Assembly: GCA_029931535.1 (NCBI GenBank)
Contig: JAQPZY010000909.1
Coordinates: 459,001 to 523,000, forward strand
Direction of reading: 5' to 3'
Origin: Margaritifera margaritifera
Taxonomy: Eukaryota; Mollusca; Bivalvia; Unionida; Margaritiferidae
Length of the DNA: 64,000 nucleotides
In this document: positions 27,458 to 41,039 of the stretch, piece after piece
How positions within the stretch are numbered: the first letter of the stretch is position 1
Layout of the letters: each line of letters begins with the position of its first letter
Translations under genes and position numbers: made by a program
The notes under the pieces: model-generated
What the model was told of the DNA's origin: nothing
Database searches by the model: none
What the model saw: only the letters and a program-made list of their open reading frames with translations

Positions 27458-27874
27458 AATGCAGGCATAGATTAGCGTCAAGAGTTAGCATAAACAAATG
27501 TTGATATAAATACATTGTGATGTGATAGATTTTAACACAGACTACCTTCCCTCAGCAAAGATTTAATAGAATGTTTAAATTGAGAAGTTGAGTGCCTGAT
27601 AAATGAAGGAATCACATTCCACAGAGTGATACCCGAATAAGAAAACGATAATTTTTACACGAGTTGCATGCATTTTATGTATTGCGAGAAGGGTTTCAGT
27701 GGAGAAGTGTATTGAACATCGATGAATGCTAAAAATATGGATAGGGAGTTTAGATTTGTGTTTAGGTGTAAGGTTATTTACGGCTTTATTTACTAAGATA
27801 GACTTCTGGTACTTGATTTTATCATGAATAGCGAGCCAGTCAAATTGCGGGGTGATGATGATGATGATGACGTT

Positions 27875-27896
27875 GATTATGATTATTATTATCGCC

Positions 27897-27931
<35 letters not shown>

Positions 27932-27932
27932 C
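27875..27932. repeat. (TTA)n microsatellite
   Basis: TTA/ATT trinucleotides after a GAT tract near 27853-27870. Confidence 0.9.
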
Positions 27933-28939
27933 AAGATGTGAAAATCAACATAGTGAAGAGTTTGTTTGAATAAGTGTCAGTACGTAAACAAAATGTTTCT
28001 ATTTAATATTTTTGGGGGAAATATCAAGGGAAATTCCATGGAAATTTTAACTTGTATTAACTTTATAAATACGAAACATTTAAGTGAATTCTGGAAAAAA
28101 GAAACTCGTCTTAATTGAGATATTTTAGTTAAAGCTTTTGAAGATATAGCATACAATTCCCAACCCGTGTTAAAGTAGAAAGACAATGCTGTGATCGCTG
28201 GAACTATCACTTGAAAACAGATAAATCATGCTTTATCTGGGCAGAAAATAAAATCGTCGGTTCCTGTTTTAGCTTCAACAGTAGGAATGTCTTACTGGTG
28301 TGTAAATATTTTGTTATGATAAGCTTGGGCATACTGTAATTCCAAGTTTCAATTGGGTATTACATAGTCTTTTAAAGAAAGCAACATAACGTCACGGGCA
28401 ACCTCTAATAACGACCAGCAGTGTCTACGATAATACGGTATTTTAAAACGCTCTATTTCGCAGAAATACAAAAAGCTTCCGATCAGGTGTAGAGATTATA
28501 TAAAATATACCTCTACATATTATATGTAATAAATAAAATGGAACGTGGACTTTCCCTTTTAGTCTAAAATTCTGAACTATTCTCAGAAATTACTGATGAG
28601 AGTTTCGAACTAATCTCGTCACTTCTAACTGCATGAAAACCATACAACTTAAAACAATTTAATTTAAATTAGAATGCAGGCCGCTGTGCACTTTTAATTA
28701 TAACAACAACAACATCTCCATCATCACTACCACTGCCAACAATAACGTGATCAGTAGTATAGAAAGCGTTACTCCTGGCTCATTTGACCTTTACCCCTTA
28801 ACTTCTGACCTTTACCCCTAATTTCTGACCTTCAAACAGACCACTGGTTATCAAAAGTTTAGTAAAAAAACATATGCCACTGGCCCGTTGGGTACGTATA
28901 TTGACCACTGATTTTGACCATATAGGCCACGGTCATTTA

Positions 28940-29130
28940 CATTTTTTATGAGAAACAACCGGTTAAGTTGTCGTCGAATATTTTATGAGAAAATTCTGGC
29001 TCAGTAGACATCAGATTTATATGAGAAACCTGGCTCTATGCTCGTCAATTCTTTTATGAGAAAAACCTGGCTCAATGGTCGTCAAAGCTTTTTTTCTCAG
29101 AAACACTTGGCTCAGTTGTCGTCAAAATGT
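28940..29130 (+). repeat. Degenerate tandem repeat, unit about 44 bp
   Basis: Four to five diverged units containing 'tatgagaaa', 'ctggctca' and 'gtcgtcaa'. Confidence 0.7.
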
Positions 29131-29754
29131 TTATAACAACAAAACCCCACTGAAATTCAAAATAGTTCTTATAAAACAGGACCACAAACATCAGAACACA
29201 GGATAAAAAGTCAGCACCTATCCACAAATTGTATTAATTCCAAATTCACTAGGTAGTCAATACAAATTTTTACTACTAATACAAATTAACTATGCAGTGA
29301 ATGCAATTTCACTATGAATACAAAATTAATATGCAATGAATACAAGTTAACTATGACTTCGTTTTCAGCAAAATGCACACCCCAGCACCGAAGGCTTCTC
29401 CCTGTGGATTGCAAATAGGGAAGAAACCAGTTAACACTCATATGGAGAGGCTGCATATATTTTGCAGACATGTTTTCATACTCTCTGGTATCGACAAGTT
29501 TTCCACATTTTGTGAATGCATGATATTTAATGTCGTGCTTTATAATACGGTTGTTGTATTAATATATTTTATTTTATTTCAGTTTTGCATACACACGATT
29601 TGGTGTCATGCTTCGACATACTTTAGCAGTATTTGTTTTATTTTATTTTATGTTTCTTTTTTATTTGGAGCTTTTTTATTTCTGAGTTTTTTTATATGCT
29701 TTTTATGCAGATAGATTTCAGTATGGAGAGCTGCCAAATTATACCCGCTTGACC

Positions 29755-30312
29755 ATGCACACATGATGTGTGTAAGGGTTAATGCGTGCAAGCAAGGCGA
29801 TTGTTGCTGTAACCCGCGGACCTGGGTTAGAGTCTCTGTAGGTTGCGAATTAAAATATTCTCTATCTAACCTGTATGAAAATATACTTTCTCAATATATA
29901 CTAATTTCACTCTATAGTACCGTAGGATCCATGGATAGCACTCGCCGCTCTGTCTGGTGTATAGTTATACCTGTCTATATTAATTCTATATGCTTTGATT
30001 TCTGTCATGGGAATCCGGAGTGACTGTAATAGATGAGAGTTAATTGCTGTTCGTCATGCGGGTGTGTCTGCTCCGCATGAATGCTTATACCAGCGACTGT
30101 GTTCCATCCTTTTTCGGGATGTGTGCATGGTCGAGGGCGTGTAGGGGTTGGTGCGTGCAGCCAAGGCGATTGTTGCCGTAACCGGCGGACCTGGGTTCGA
30201 GTCACGGTAGGAAACGAATTAAAATATTCTCTGACTTGTATGATAATATTCTTTCTCAATATATAATAATTTCACTCTATATTATCACGCATCATGTAGT
30301 TTCCATGGATAG
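29755..30312 (+). repeat. Two copies of a tRNA-like (SINE-type) unit, about 365 bp apart
   Basis: Copy 1 at about 29768-29945 and copy 2 at about 30135-30312 share 'caaggcgattgttgc', 'cggacctgggtt', 'gaattaaaatattctct' and 'atttcactctata'. The 'cctgggttcgagtc' of copy 2 resembles a tRNA B box. Both end at 'ccatggatagcact'. Confidence 0.6.
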
Positions 30313-30347
30313 CACTTATATATCTCTCTCTCTCTCTATATATATAT

Positions 30348-30504
<157 letters not shown>

Positions 30505-30507
<3 letters not shown>

Positions 30508-32319
30508 GCTACCCATTCAAGCAGAAGATAGAGACGTTTGAAACAAAAACGTAACCTAAATAACGCTGAATCAAACAGAACAAAAAACACCCGCGATCAT
30601 AAAATGCTAGAATAAAACTCTTAAATGCATTGGAAGACATATATGTATATATCTCTCAACTGGAAAGGCACGAGTGTTTCAGACATAAGAATCTCTTTCT
30701 CGCTCTAACTTTCTTTCGTATATAACAACGGTAAAGAGAGATATAAGTCTTCGAATATAATATTATGGAAATTTTTCCAGCATTAGAGCACACCCTTGCT
30801 TGACTTCAGCAACTTTTGCTCAAGCTCTGTCCAATTTTTAAAGTAGCAGCATTGTTCGTCAATATCTATCTATCTATCTGTATATTTGATTACTTTATCG
30901 GATTTCGCTACATTCTCCATCCGCTAACCAGCAACTATGACAAAAAGCCGTAGTATGCTGGAAAATCTGTACATATGGTCATCTTGCCGGCTGCATAGCA
31001 CAGGCTGACCACATGTACAGGTTACCTAAAATCGACAAATTAAAGAACTAGTATGGCAGTGTATAAACAATTCTTTTAGATCGGTACCGGTACCCTAGCC
31101 ATGTCATTTGTTCATTTCTTTGCAAATTAGTACAAAGGTTAATATTATAATACAACACAAGAAAGATAATTGAATGTTCTCACTGAAACCACACATAAGT
31201 ACAGTCAAGTCACTATGCAATATATTGTTGTAAGTACCTGTTTTGTCGTTGTTGTTGTGATAAGTGAGTAAACTCTTAAACCCTCCATATTTATTATGGA
31301 TAATCATTTAAACGACTAAGATCAAACTTCTGACAATTTCAAATAAAAGAAATAGCCGTTAAGCTTTAAGAAAATATTCTCAATTTATTTCTGAATATGA
31401 AAGGTTATTGTAAATGTTACACTGTACAAGAATATATGCTCGAAAAAAAAATATATCGAAAGAAATTGACGATTGATGGTCGTCATGTCAGCACTCTCTC
31501 TGCTCCGTATAAAATATTCTGCAATAAATTGATTTATTTATCTTTACTAATACTAAATAGGTAAAGTTTATCAGATATGTGCTCGTTTTAGGGCCACACA
31601 AGTGTTGTATATCAAGAAAGCTGGTGTATGTAAATACGAAATTTTCTGTGTCCATTGGCCTGCTAGAAATTAAGAAGCATTTGCAGACAGACATAAAGCA
31701 AAGACTCTCATATTTCTTCTCGACCCTTCTCCATAAATATCAGCTGTACGCATATCTGATTAGTTTATGTTTATCTCTCTTGCTTAAGTTCACAATACAT
31801 TTTTAACTGGATCTGATGACAAACGTCAATTATCTCACAACTTAAAACAGGTATAAAAAAAAATGAAATAGTTATTAAGTCAACCAAGGCACATGGAGCG
31901 GCAAGACGTCTGGATGTTCTTGTTGTTAGTTTTGCTAGGTTTCTAAAATGTTAGAAGCAAATAGAAGAGTGAGGTATACCATGGATACATCTTGCTGCAG
32001 TTGGATGAATTTAATTGTTGCTAAACAGCAATTGATTGAATATTAAACGTCATCGTCAAAACAGAACAAAATAGTTTGTTTTCTTACAACTGACAAAGAG
32101 TATGTTAAATATCATTAAAATATAATAAAAACAAGCAAAGTTATTGGACTTGTACGCTACAATAAAAGCAGGGCGTGCACAAACCTTTGAAGACAAAAAT
32201 CAAGCTCAAATGTTTTCACATATTTCATTCCATTAAACCAATAACATTCAATATAGTGTATTCGTGGGTCTTATCATTCGTCTCGCAAACATATTTTATA
32301 TAAATGCTCATATTACATT

Positions 32320-32389
<70 letters not shown>

Positions 32390-33330
32390 GTGTGTGTATA
32401 TATGTATATGTTCGTTTTTCATGACGCATGCAAACATAGTATGGGATGCATCAACTTTGCATTTTTGCCTGCTTATTCTACGCAAAATCTATATATATCA
32501 CAATAAATGTAAACATGTACTCCATTATTTATTATCAATTTAAACGGATGATGAAGCACAGTGCTTGCAAAGGTAAAACAGGTGTGATATTTAGTAAGAA
32601 AAATCGGGAGAACGTAGATTGGAAGCTAATAGTTGAAACTTAAAACGCCCTCTGTTATTGTGTTATTTCTAAAGAAGACCATATTTATCGTTTTATACTA
32701 GTCAGTGGACCGTATTCTCAATTAAATGGATGTTAATAGCAAAAGTATCAAATAGCGTGACTGGAGTAGTAAAGTCTCCTGCTGAGAAGGTTTTGGATGA
32801 TATGCATTTTGAAAAAAGGTTTGGCTGATAAATTAAAATATTTTCAGATTTACTGTTGGGTTCTCTCGAAAATGGGTATTTGTATGTATATGATTTAACC
32901 ACGCGTCAGGAAAATTCTAGCCATATAGTGCCAATTAGTACTATGTAGTAAAAGTGGTAAAGTTAAAACATTGCTAACCCTTCCCTAAAAAGGTCAACAT
33001 GGATTCCTTTATTATAAAATATGAAAGTGATGGCAGGTTGCTGACCAAAAACGAGACAGATAGAGTTTGTTCAAATATTGATTGAGACTTTTGCTCAATG
33101 ATTTATTATGAACAATTTCTTAAGTCTTTACATCGCTATTTGACTGATACCGGATATATACGATTAATTCATACACTTTAGTGTCGTGTGTGGTACTTTG
33201 CCTTTGACCTGCTATCCGTAAAACTCTTACTTACTGTTGCTATTGGGAACGTTTGTCCGTCATGGTTAACAAGTACTATTCATTTTGATCCTTACTCCCC
33301 TATAATTACTACTGTTTTGTTTGAGTTCAT
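30505..33330 (+). repeat. Long dispersed repeat, copy B
   Basis: Collinear partner of 5740-8990. It keeps one unit of the 28-bp minisatellite (about 32994-33022) and a TA tract at the equivalent place. No intact protein is visible. Confidence 0.65.
32324..32386. repeat. (TA)n microsatellite
   Basis: TA tract followed by TGTG repeats. Confidence 0.95.
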
Positions 33331-33740
33331 GCTGGTATTTTTAAACGCATGTATATAGAAATGTTCCATGTTTGAAGTACATGTAAACGACGCTAGGGTC
33401 CACACAAAACGTGAAAAGGATGAAGACATAATTTTTCAAACGAAAAAAAAGAAGTAAAGAAATAAATAAAGACGTGCACTAGGATACAAAAAAAATAAGA
33501 TTGTTCCTTCAATTATAGATGATAGATATTGTGTTTCTTCATACACTGCGAAAGTGATACAGGACTATGCGTCCTTCTTAATACGAATATCGCAGTTCAC
33601 TGGTTCCTTTCATTTTCCTAATAAACAAAAGATAATATAGTAAACCAATGACCAAATGAAACAAATATAATTTGACAGGTTAGAGACCTCTAATTTCTTT
33701 CCAAGCAGCAATAGGACCCATGCCGCGAGTAACGTCACAA

Positions 33741-33741
<1 letters not shown>

Positions 33742-33791
<50 letters not shown>
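33742..33791. repeat. (TA)n microsatellite
   Basis: TA tract followed by a short CA tract, about 100 bp upstream of the first Fax-like exon. Confidence 0.95.
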
Positions 33792-33800
<9 letters not shown>

Positions 33801-33895
33801 TATGCTTCTACCGTCTAATGTACGGTACTTTGATTTTGAGGACGTATGAATAATAATTCAGATCATACAATTGGATATCCGCTAATAGGCATTAA

Positions 33896-34069
33896 ATGAT
33901 AATCTTTGCTTTGTTTTCCATTTTACATCGATATTTTGTCTTCAAAGACGCTTCTCCAAAGGTACGGTGGTCCTACATCACTTTGAAAGGACCCTTTTAC
34001 GCTCCAGACTTTTCTCACTTTGCTACAACAGTTCAGACCTACCTCTGTAAAACCAAAATGCCTTATGTG
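33896..34069 (+). CDS. Fax-like exon A (thioredoxin-fold start)
   Basis: 58 codons if the ATG at 33896 is used. The first 15 or so residues are hydrophobic (MIIFALFSILHRYF) and may instead be intron, since an acceptor-like 'gtcttcaaag' precedes 33945. Ends in phase 0 at a GTACGT donor. Confidence 0.6.
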
Positions 34070-34369
34070 GTACGTCTGCTTGTCTGCATGTTTGTCTGTC
34101 TGTCTGTTGCATTACACACGCAAGCGCTTACATAGAAACAAGCATATGGAGAAATGCTCAATTGAGAATGTTACACATGAATCAAAATAAACTGTTTCTC
34201 AATATTATACCATGTTGTAAAGTCCTTGAAAACTATTGTACAAGCCAAAGGAAAGTATAGACAAATACCTAATGAGCAGATGACATGAGGTATTGATATC
34301 TGTTTTCAGTAACCGTTACACAAAGTGAAGACAATGTATCCGATTATGTAGAGATTTTTTAAACTGAAA

Positions 34370-34373
<4 letters not shown>

Positions 34374-34456
<83 letters not shown>
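34374..34456. repeat. (TA)n microsatellite
   Basis: TA tract in the first Fax-like intron. Confidence 0.95.
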
Positions 34457-34459
<3 letters not shown>

Positions 34460-34529
34460 CATGCATGTATGTATGAATGTATCCTTAACTGCATATCTTT
34501 ATATTGTCAGAACAGTTTTAGCCGATTAA

Positions 34530-34703
34530 AGGGGACGGGGGGGGGCAGCGAATGGGAAAATACCTCTAATAGAATACAATGAAGATGTGGTTCCCGACTC
34601 CTCGTTTATCGTCGAGTTTCTCAATCAAACGTTTAATATTAACCTGAGAAAAAACAATCTGAACCCAAGGCAGAAAACTGCTGTAAGGGGATTGCTGAAG
34701 ATG
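34530..34703 (+). CDS. Fax-like exon B
   Basis: The open frame from 34530 reads through a G-rich start into NGKIPLIEYNED and ends RQKTAVRGLLKM at a GTAAAT donor. The expected acceptor (ttttag, ending 34521) would put a TAA at 34527-34529 in frame. One more G in the G9 tract would resolve the frame. Confidence 0.65.
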
Positions 34704-36191
34704 GTAAATAAAATACCGATAAAACACTTATGGTTGAAGTAGATACTCACCAATTTGTGCATTTCATCCTTTCAAACATATAACAGAGAAAGAACAGAAG
34801 ATCTAACAGGATTTGACATGGCTAATCTGAGAATTAAATTACCTCATTAGCCCCACAGGTCCTAGCATCCCCTCCTCCGCGTTGAATGTTATGTTTTGCC
34901 TATAAATACGGTTGAGACATGAACGATACGATGCGGTGAGTGCGCCTGCTTCCAGTTTATAATGTTCTGTAGGGCATGATATTGTAAACACATCTGGGAC
35001 TTCTGAAATATTTGTTTTCTCATAGCACCACCCCATCCCCCCCCCATTAAAAACCCAACAAAAAACCAATAAATAAATAAATAAAAAAGGAGCCCCTCCC
35101 CCACAAAAAAAGCCCCAGAGGCGATTAGCTTCTAGTCCATGATTGTAATCCACCTTTCAGTGTCGGGTCTTGGAGATTCCGTCGTGTCAGTATGATGTAT
35201 ATCTAGAATTTTCTTCACTCTTTTTTTTGTTGTTTTTCATGTTGTACCTTAATGACATACGTGAAGGTTTATCGAGTTAATAACGATCATCATTATTATG
35301 TGAGATTGAGCTGGTAGACGCCATCGAAGTAGATTCATTAATACCGATTTGTATACGATAAGTGTAAATTATTTACCTCATCGTTTCTATTAGCATTAGC
35401 GGTTTAACTTTTTTTCGTTACACAGTAAGTTGTGGACAATTTAAGTTAAGTTTCAACGTCTGAGATCTTAACATGAAAAGGTGTATCAGATCAGGAAACC
35501 TGCAGAAAAGAACAAAATTAGAATGATCGGCAGACACCCATGTATGTGCTTATAGGTATCGGACCACTAATTATTTTACATCCAGGGAACCAGTCTATTG
35601 TGGGGGAATACAAAATAGAGTACTAAATCGTTTGAGATGCGACCATTGGCTAATAAATGGATTCAATTTCTTTCCATTATTAATTTCGCAACCTTCAATC
35701 TGTGTACTATAGCTGACAACAAAAGATTTAATTTTATTTCGATATCCTGTATTTGATTTCCTACTGACAAAATATCATACGGACTCTTGGTGTGAGGCTA
35801 TATTACTAGATGCAGACGAGTGAGCTTCCCTGTATTGCATTACGGGGTTCAAAAATATGCTGCGCAGCATCTGTTTTTAACGGCTGAAAAACATTCTCTA
35901 ACTCTAATGAAGGAAACAGTGTGTGGTTTGTATGCCAATCTAATGAATAATTTATTTTCATTTTTTATACATTAACATTAAGTTATATGGGAAATGAATT
36001 AGTGGTCCGATGCCTAAAATGACAGGCGAACTGGAGACTACAGTAGTGCAACGAGAGCGCGCTGCCATTGTGCTATTTTTTAATGTTGTAGTTAATCTAC
36101 CACCTCCTAAGCTTTGGATTTCGCTGGAAGTCTTAACTAAAAAGAAATAATAATAATCGTAATATTTGCTGTATTGAATCTTATACTCTAG

Positions 36192-36402
36192 GTGCCATGT
36201 TCTTCTCTGATGGGCTTTCATCTGGAGGACATGATGAGATCTTATTTAAGTGTACCCAATTTGTTCATCAACCGCTTGAAGCTATGGTGGTAAAGGAGAT
36301 ACATGATGAACAAAGGCTTGATGCGGGGCATTGGGCGACACAATTATTATGATATCACCCACATTATCAAGGACGATCTGGAAGCTCTCTCCGACTTGCT
36401 AT
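36192..36402 (+). CDS. Fax-like exon C with in-frame stop
   Basis: Follows an acceptor 'tatactctag' and ends at a GTAAGG donor. The frame that carries GIGRHNYYDITH is the one reached in phase from exon B, but it contains TAA at 36291. Confidence 0.65.
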
Positions 36403-36409
36403 GTAAGGT

Positions 36410-38850
36410 TGTAAGTTTGTCTATGGGTTGGTTGGTTTGATTATTTAAATAATTGTTCGGTTTATTTTTGAATTGGATGATTTCATATCTCAGTCAAATA
36501 AGATTGATATGCAGAAAAATGCGCCTAACTTTAAGGGCAGGGGTTCAAAACTGGTAGAAGTCACTAGAAAGAGATAGGAAACATATGTTACTCATGGTCT
36601 ATTATTGACTGAGAAAGGTGAAAGTAAGTTACCTAACCGTTTCAAACAAGGTGTGAATACCCACATACATATTCGTCAATTGTGTGGTGTAGTGAATCGT
36701 AGGTTAATTAGTCTCCCTCTACAGCTGATTAACAGTGATAGGTGATCCGTCAGCTGCTAAGCTTCACCAGCCTGGTCTGTCTCCGGTAGTTTCCAATATT
36801 TCATAGCCAATTAGATCTTCTGAAGGAGAAACTTTCCACTATGACAGCTAAATGCGGTCTTCAGCAAAGTGTATTCCGCTCCCTTTTACGGTGGGATCTC
36901 GGCTTTTAACTTAATCTATGTTGAGTCTGCACGGATCACCTCTCATTAATAGGCTCCTTGCTGTAACTGAATATGGCTTTTGACTATTTCCTGGAATCTG
37001 TAATAGACCTACGACGGTTTTGCAGACGATTTTAAATCTCAGTAACGACACATTTACCTGTTTGGTGGACGAGTTGCCAGCAGGTTTCCTTAGACCGAAT
37101 TTGCTCTGTCACGAAATATTCTTTTTTCACCGTTTTGTTATTGCAGTTATATTCCAAGACAGATAGTCGTGCCCACAGGTGGTGTACTAAAAGTACGACA
37201 TCTGACAGCAACATTATGGTAGACGTTGTCAAGTGCCTACTTCCATTTAGGGTGCAAACTATGATATATACGGTTAGACAAAACATACAGATTCACTTCT
37301 AAACCGCTATCGCTCTAACCCATCGTGAGTTTATATCCATAATACCTTTACTCTTCGTTATTCTAGCCGAATTCAGAGGGTATACAATCATGTTAAATCT
37401 AGCTCTTTTGCTCAGTTACAGAAGTCAGGGTAGCTAACAAGTTAAATTTTGTATATTCTATTTATGAAAGAAAACTGTATGGTAAATGTATAAGAATACT
37501 AAATAAAGAATATATGATGGTTAATGTAAATGTTTTAACTTAAGCGGACTGTATTTGTACAATAGTAACTGAACGTTCGAGGACTAATTTAAATATACTG
37601 TTTGATTAAGTCACTTTTTCCCTGGGTAGATTAGTCACTTTCGAGACATTTGTGTCGAAAATCTCACTTTGTCGAAAAATGTATTTTGTGAAATTCTCTG
37701 ACTTGCCCAGTTTTGAAGATAGGAAAAATACGAGGAATCATGTCAAATTAAGCTATTTATTCGACAATACTTTAATCCCTTTTTTGATGAAATTATTTGG
37801 CTAATAGAATTGTAAAGAAATTGCCATTTTTAATGACACATCGCCATAAACGAAATGTTAGACGACGAAATAATAGTAGCATCATGTGCATACAATTGAC
37901 AATATCAGGCATTTCTGTATATTTGTATATCAAGACGTCTCTCCCGAATAATATAGCAGTATAGGTATAATGGTGCTGTAATTAGAAGGATACTTACCCC
38001 CCGAGTCACTTTATAAATAGCTTAGTTAGATGTCTTTGCCATTGAATTTTGAATTAAAACGTTTTGAAGATAATGCTTTGTCGATGTTACATGGATATGA
38101 GATCTGAGCTTTTAGTTATGATACTGTAATATTAAACTTGTGTACACTTATTTATAATTGATTTTTAAAGAATAAGTACGAACTGCTATATGTTGCATGA
38201 AGAGACCGACATGATTCCAACGACAATTTTGTTTTTTATCAAAGTAGAACTGTTATATTTTGAGCTCAGCTTGGTACTGGAAAAGTGAGCACAATTATCA
38301 AATTATTGCATGATACTATGTTACACGATGATGATAAGGGTATAATGGATTTACTTTTTTTGACAAACTTTGTGTTATTTGGATCTGAATATCATTATAA
38401 TGTATGGTTATCTCAATCATTCAATTATCTGTTCATGGGTAAAGAATATAGAGAGAGTAAGAAAATCTGGTATTTTTCGTTCCACTGACAGTAGAACGTA
38501 TAAGATGATTACAGAAATCTTGAAATTGTGAAGCCTTTGTCACACGTGTACCACAAAATTAAATTTAATTCATAAAAGGAATCATATATTTCCTATTGAA
38601 ACGAGAAGGTGGCAGAATTTGGATATAAAAGACCAAGTGTGGACGTTTATTAGAGTTAACGTTCCGATATATGATATATGAGTATCGAGGGGTCGGGAGT
38701 GGTAATTGTATTCGGGATTGACTACTACTGATCCTGACGGAATGCATATCCCATAACAGTTCCCCGAATTTTCGCGCTTTGGTTTGATTGATACGAAAGG
38801 GCTTTGTTGGCTTTGTTATGACCTATACCACGTTCTTCATCAACTTGCCG
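36410..38850. other. Intergenic, no gene recognised
   Basis: Looked through for further Fax-like exons on the plus strand; none seen. Short frames at 37032-37286 and 38285-38488 have no motif. Confidence 0.5.
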
Positions 38851-38852
38851 TA

Positions 38853-39018
38853 TTACACGTTATCTTGTCAAGAGTATAATACATAGAAATGGCCATGTTG
38901 TAAGTAATTACACGTTATCTTGTCAAGAGTATAATACATATAAATGGCCATGTTGCAAGTAATTACAAGTTATCTTGTCAAGAGCATAATACATAGAAAT
39001 GGCCATGTTGTAAGTAAT
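38853..39018 (+). repeat. 55-bp tandem repeat, three units
   Basis: Units contain 'gttatcttgtcaagagtata', 'atacatagaaatggccatg' and 'ttgtaagtaatta', with few changes. Confidence 0.95.
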
Positions 39019-39019
39019 G

Positions 39020-39810
39020 TGACTATTTCAGTTGGTTTAACAGGTTTACAGTTGTTCTCTTATACATTATTTCAATGTTGCATAGTTTACACTCTATCGT
39101 GCTTGTTTCTTTTACAAAATGCTGCAAAACTCGCTACGTAAACAAACAAATAATTAAAAACGAATTTTTTATTCGAATATTCGCAGACAAGGTTTTTGAT
39201 TCCAATGTTTGGTTAATCGTTTCAGCTCCAGCTGTCACAAGGTTTCTTATCTCCTTTATCTCCTCATTTTCAGTTGATCGCATGAAAATATATTTTATTA
39301 TTATTTTTCCCCCGTGCCAGGCACAAAAAAGGAACCCTTATTTAAAATTTTAGCTGTAAATATACCCCGTTTCAGACAGATATTGAAATCCGAATTCCGA
39401 TTGTCGAAACATCTATACTACCATTTACATAGTGAGTCCCACCCTATGATTTAAACTCTTGCGAGAATCCATTTGAAGGCAACAAAGAAGCCATCATGTT
39501 TCTTTCTAGTGAGCTCCTCCAAATACGTAGAGAAATGTCATAGTAGGAGAAAATATAATGATAAATGCAATCCGGAACCAATTCACACTGAAAGTGTAGT
39601 TTAATATCAGTTAAATGAAATACAAATGAGTTCCATGGTCAAAAAATATTTTTTTGGTATGTTACGATATTTGCTCGTAAACGATCGAAAGCAACCATCC
39701 TTGTGGCTTGTGAACCTGATTACGCTATGGGTTGTTCGATACTCTATTTCCAGTCAATCGCCACTAATTATATTACATGGGACGGCTTTAAATTATTATA
39801 TACTGCTCTC

Positions 39811-39870
<60 letters not shown>

Positions 39871-40180
39871 TCTGATGGTACCGCGGCATATGCCACGTGC
39901 TTACAACATATTAAGATAATAAAAACATCGTCTTCATTTTTAGCCACTGACTGAAGATCAGTTATTCAATGCCCACCTCTCCCCCTTCCCAACGAAAACA
40001 AAGAAAGTAAAAAGACAAATATATTTCTCCCTATTTCCTAAATAATTAGTCGTGTTTGATCTAGCACGGGAGCAAGCGAGTGGCAGCTACTATTCAATAA
40101 ACTCAATACAATTTAACGAAGCTGTTGCTTATTACTTTTGATGGCGCAACTGGAAACTGCACACATATCCTTTTTACGCA
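39020..40180. other. Intergenic, no gene recognised
   Basis: Holds the TA tract at 39818-39868; otherwise no feature is supported. Confidence 0.5.
39818..39868. repeat. (TA)n microsatellite
   Basis: Pure TA tract. Confidence 0.95.
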
Positions 40181-40184
40181 TCTT

Positions 40185-40190
40185 TTTATT
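40185..40190 (-). promoter_or_regulatory. Candidate poly(A) signal of the esterase gene
   Basis: AATAAA on the minus strand, about 250 bp after the stop codon. Confidence 0.4.
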
Positions 40191-40440
40191 TATTTAGAGC
40201 ATAAAATAGGCAACTGCAAACTAGAGTCAAACACGCTTTTTTGTGTCTTTGTTTCCATGTGATGATTAGAATGTAACAAATTCCCTAAGAAAATGTTCCA
40301 TGTCAGATTTTTGGGACAGTTTTATGGCTTAAAAATAGTATGTGACATGAAATTCATGTGCAAGGAAAAGAGAAGCATTCTTTACAAACGGAGCATGCCA
40401 TTTAACTTAATTTCTACAGATTGTCATCACGGGACGCACT

Positions 40441-41039
40441 TTAATTGATCCATGAATATGAAAAGAATCCGTTCCTTAACCAGAAAATACATTCTGCAGG
40501 ATGGTATGCTGCAACTACCTTAGTTGATTGTGAAATTTCCGCCACACTTGATGGAAAAGGCAACCAATTGGAAGTATCTGGATGGCCATTACGAACAAAT
40601 GACATCACTTCTGATCGTATATTGTTTTGAAACTCGACATCTGACAGAGATAACCGTTCTAACATTTGACCAAAACTTCCGAAAAATCCAAATATGTCTA
40701 TCGCGTGCATGGAATATAGAGAGGCATACAATTGAAATGGTTTTTTCATCGGCTTTGATGGCCATGCTTTGACCACATAACGGTATACTGGAGATTTAAA
40801 GAACTCTGCGGCCACAAAACTTATATAGTCGGTGGCACAGCTGACTCTTACATCGCTGGTCATGGTGGTGTACTGATATTCAGGTGCTATATGACCTGGA
40901 GGGTATAACTTAAGCGCCATCGTTGCAACATGGTTTCCAAAGGTGCCGAGTGATTTTCTAACCATGTGTTTGTAGTCCTCCCAAGTTAAACCAGTAAAGT
41001 TTATCGTAGGAGCAAGATCGGCCTCTTGTGCAGTACAAC
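40441..41039 (-). CDS. Esterase exon 4 (Glu and His of the triad, stop)
   Basis: Starts after ATTTCAG and runs 199 codons to a TAA at 40443-40441. It carries CTAQEA (acidic residue), the SMHAIDIFGFFG histidine region and the C-terminal FVRNGHPD...WLPF segment. Confidence 0.92.

Larger units (their letters stand above)
26880..28930. other. Intergenic, simple repeats only
   Basis: Contains TA and TTA tracts (listed separately) and short direct repeats of 'tctgacctttacccct' near 28790-28830. No gene is recognised. Confidence 0.5.
33896..36402 (+). pseudogene. Fax/FAXC-like GST-fold gene, probably broken
   Basis: Three plus-strand exons in the right order resemble the Failed-axon-connections family, proteins with an N-terminal thioredoxin-like and a C-terminal GST-like domain. 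Exon A (to 34069) contains FATTVQTYLCKTKMPYV, like the family's 'LSPFCLKLETFLRM..IPY' segment. Exon B (to 34703) contains GKIPLIEYNEDVVPDSSFIV, its most diagnostic part. Exon C (36192-36402) contains GIGRHNYYDITHIIKDDLEA, like 'G.GRHS.EE......DL.ALS'. Donors are GTACGT, GTAAAT and GTAAGG, and the B-to-C phase matches. Against function: a TAA at 36291-36293 in the exon C frame, and a frame mismatch at the exon B 5' end around a G9 tract (34536-34544). The exons before A and after C were not found. Confidence 0.7.

Noticed and set aside
34839..35153. 104-codon minus-strand open frame with glycine-rich segment
   Set aside because: The glycine-rich part comes from a poly-C/poly-A low-complexity patch; the rest has no motif.
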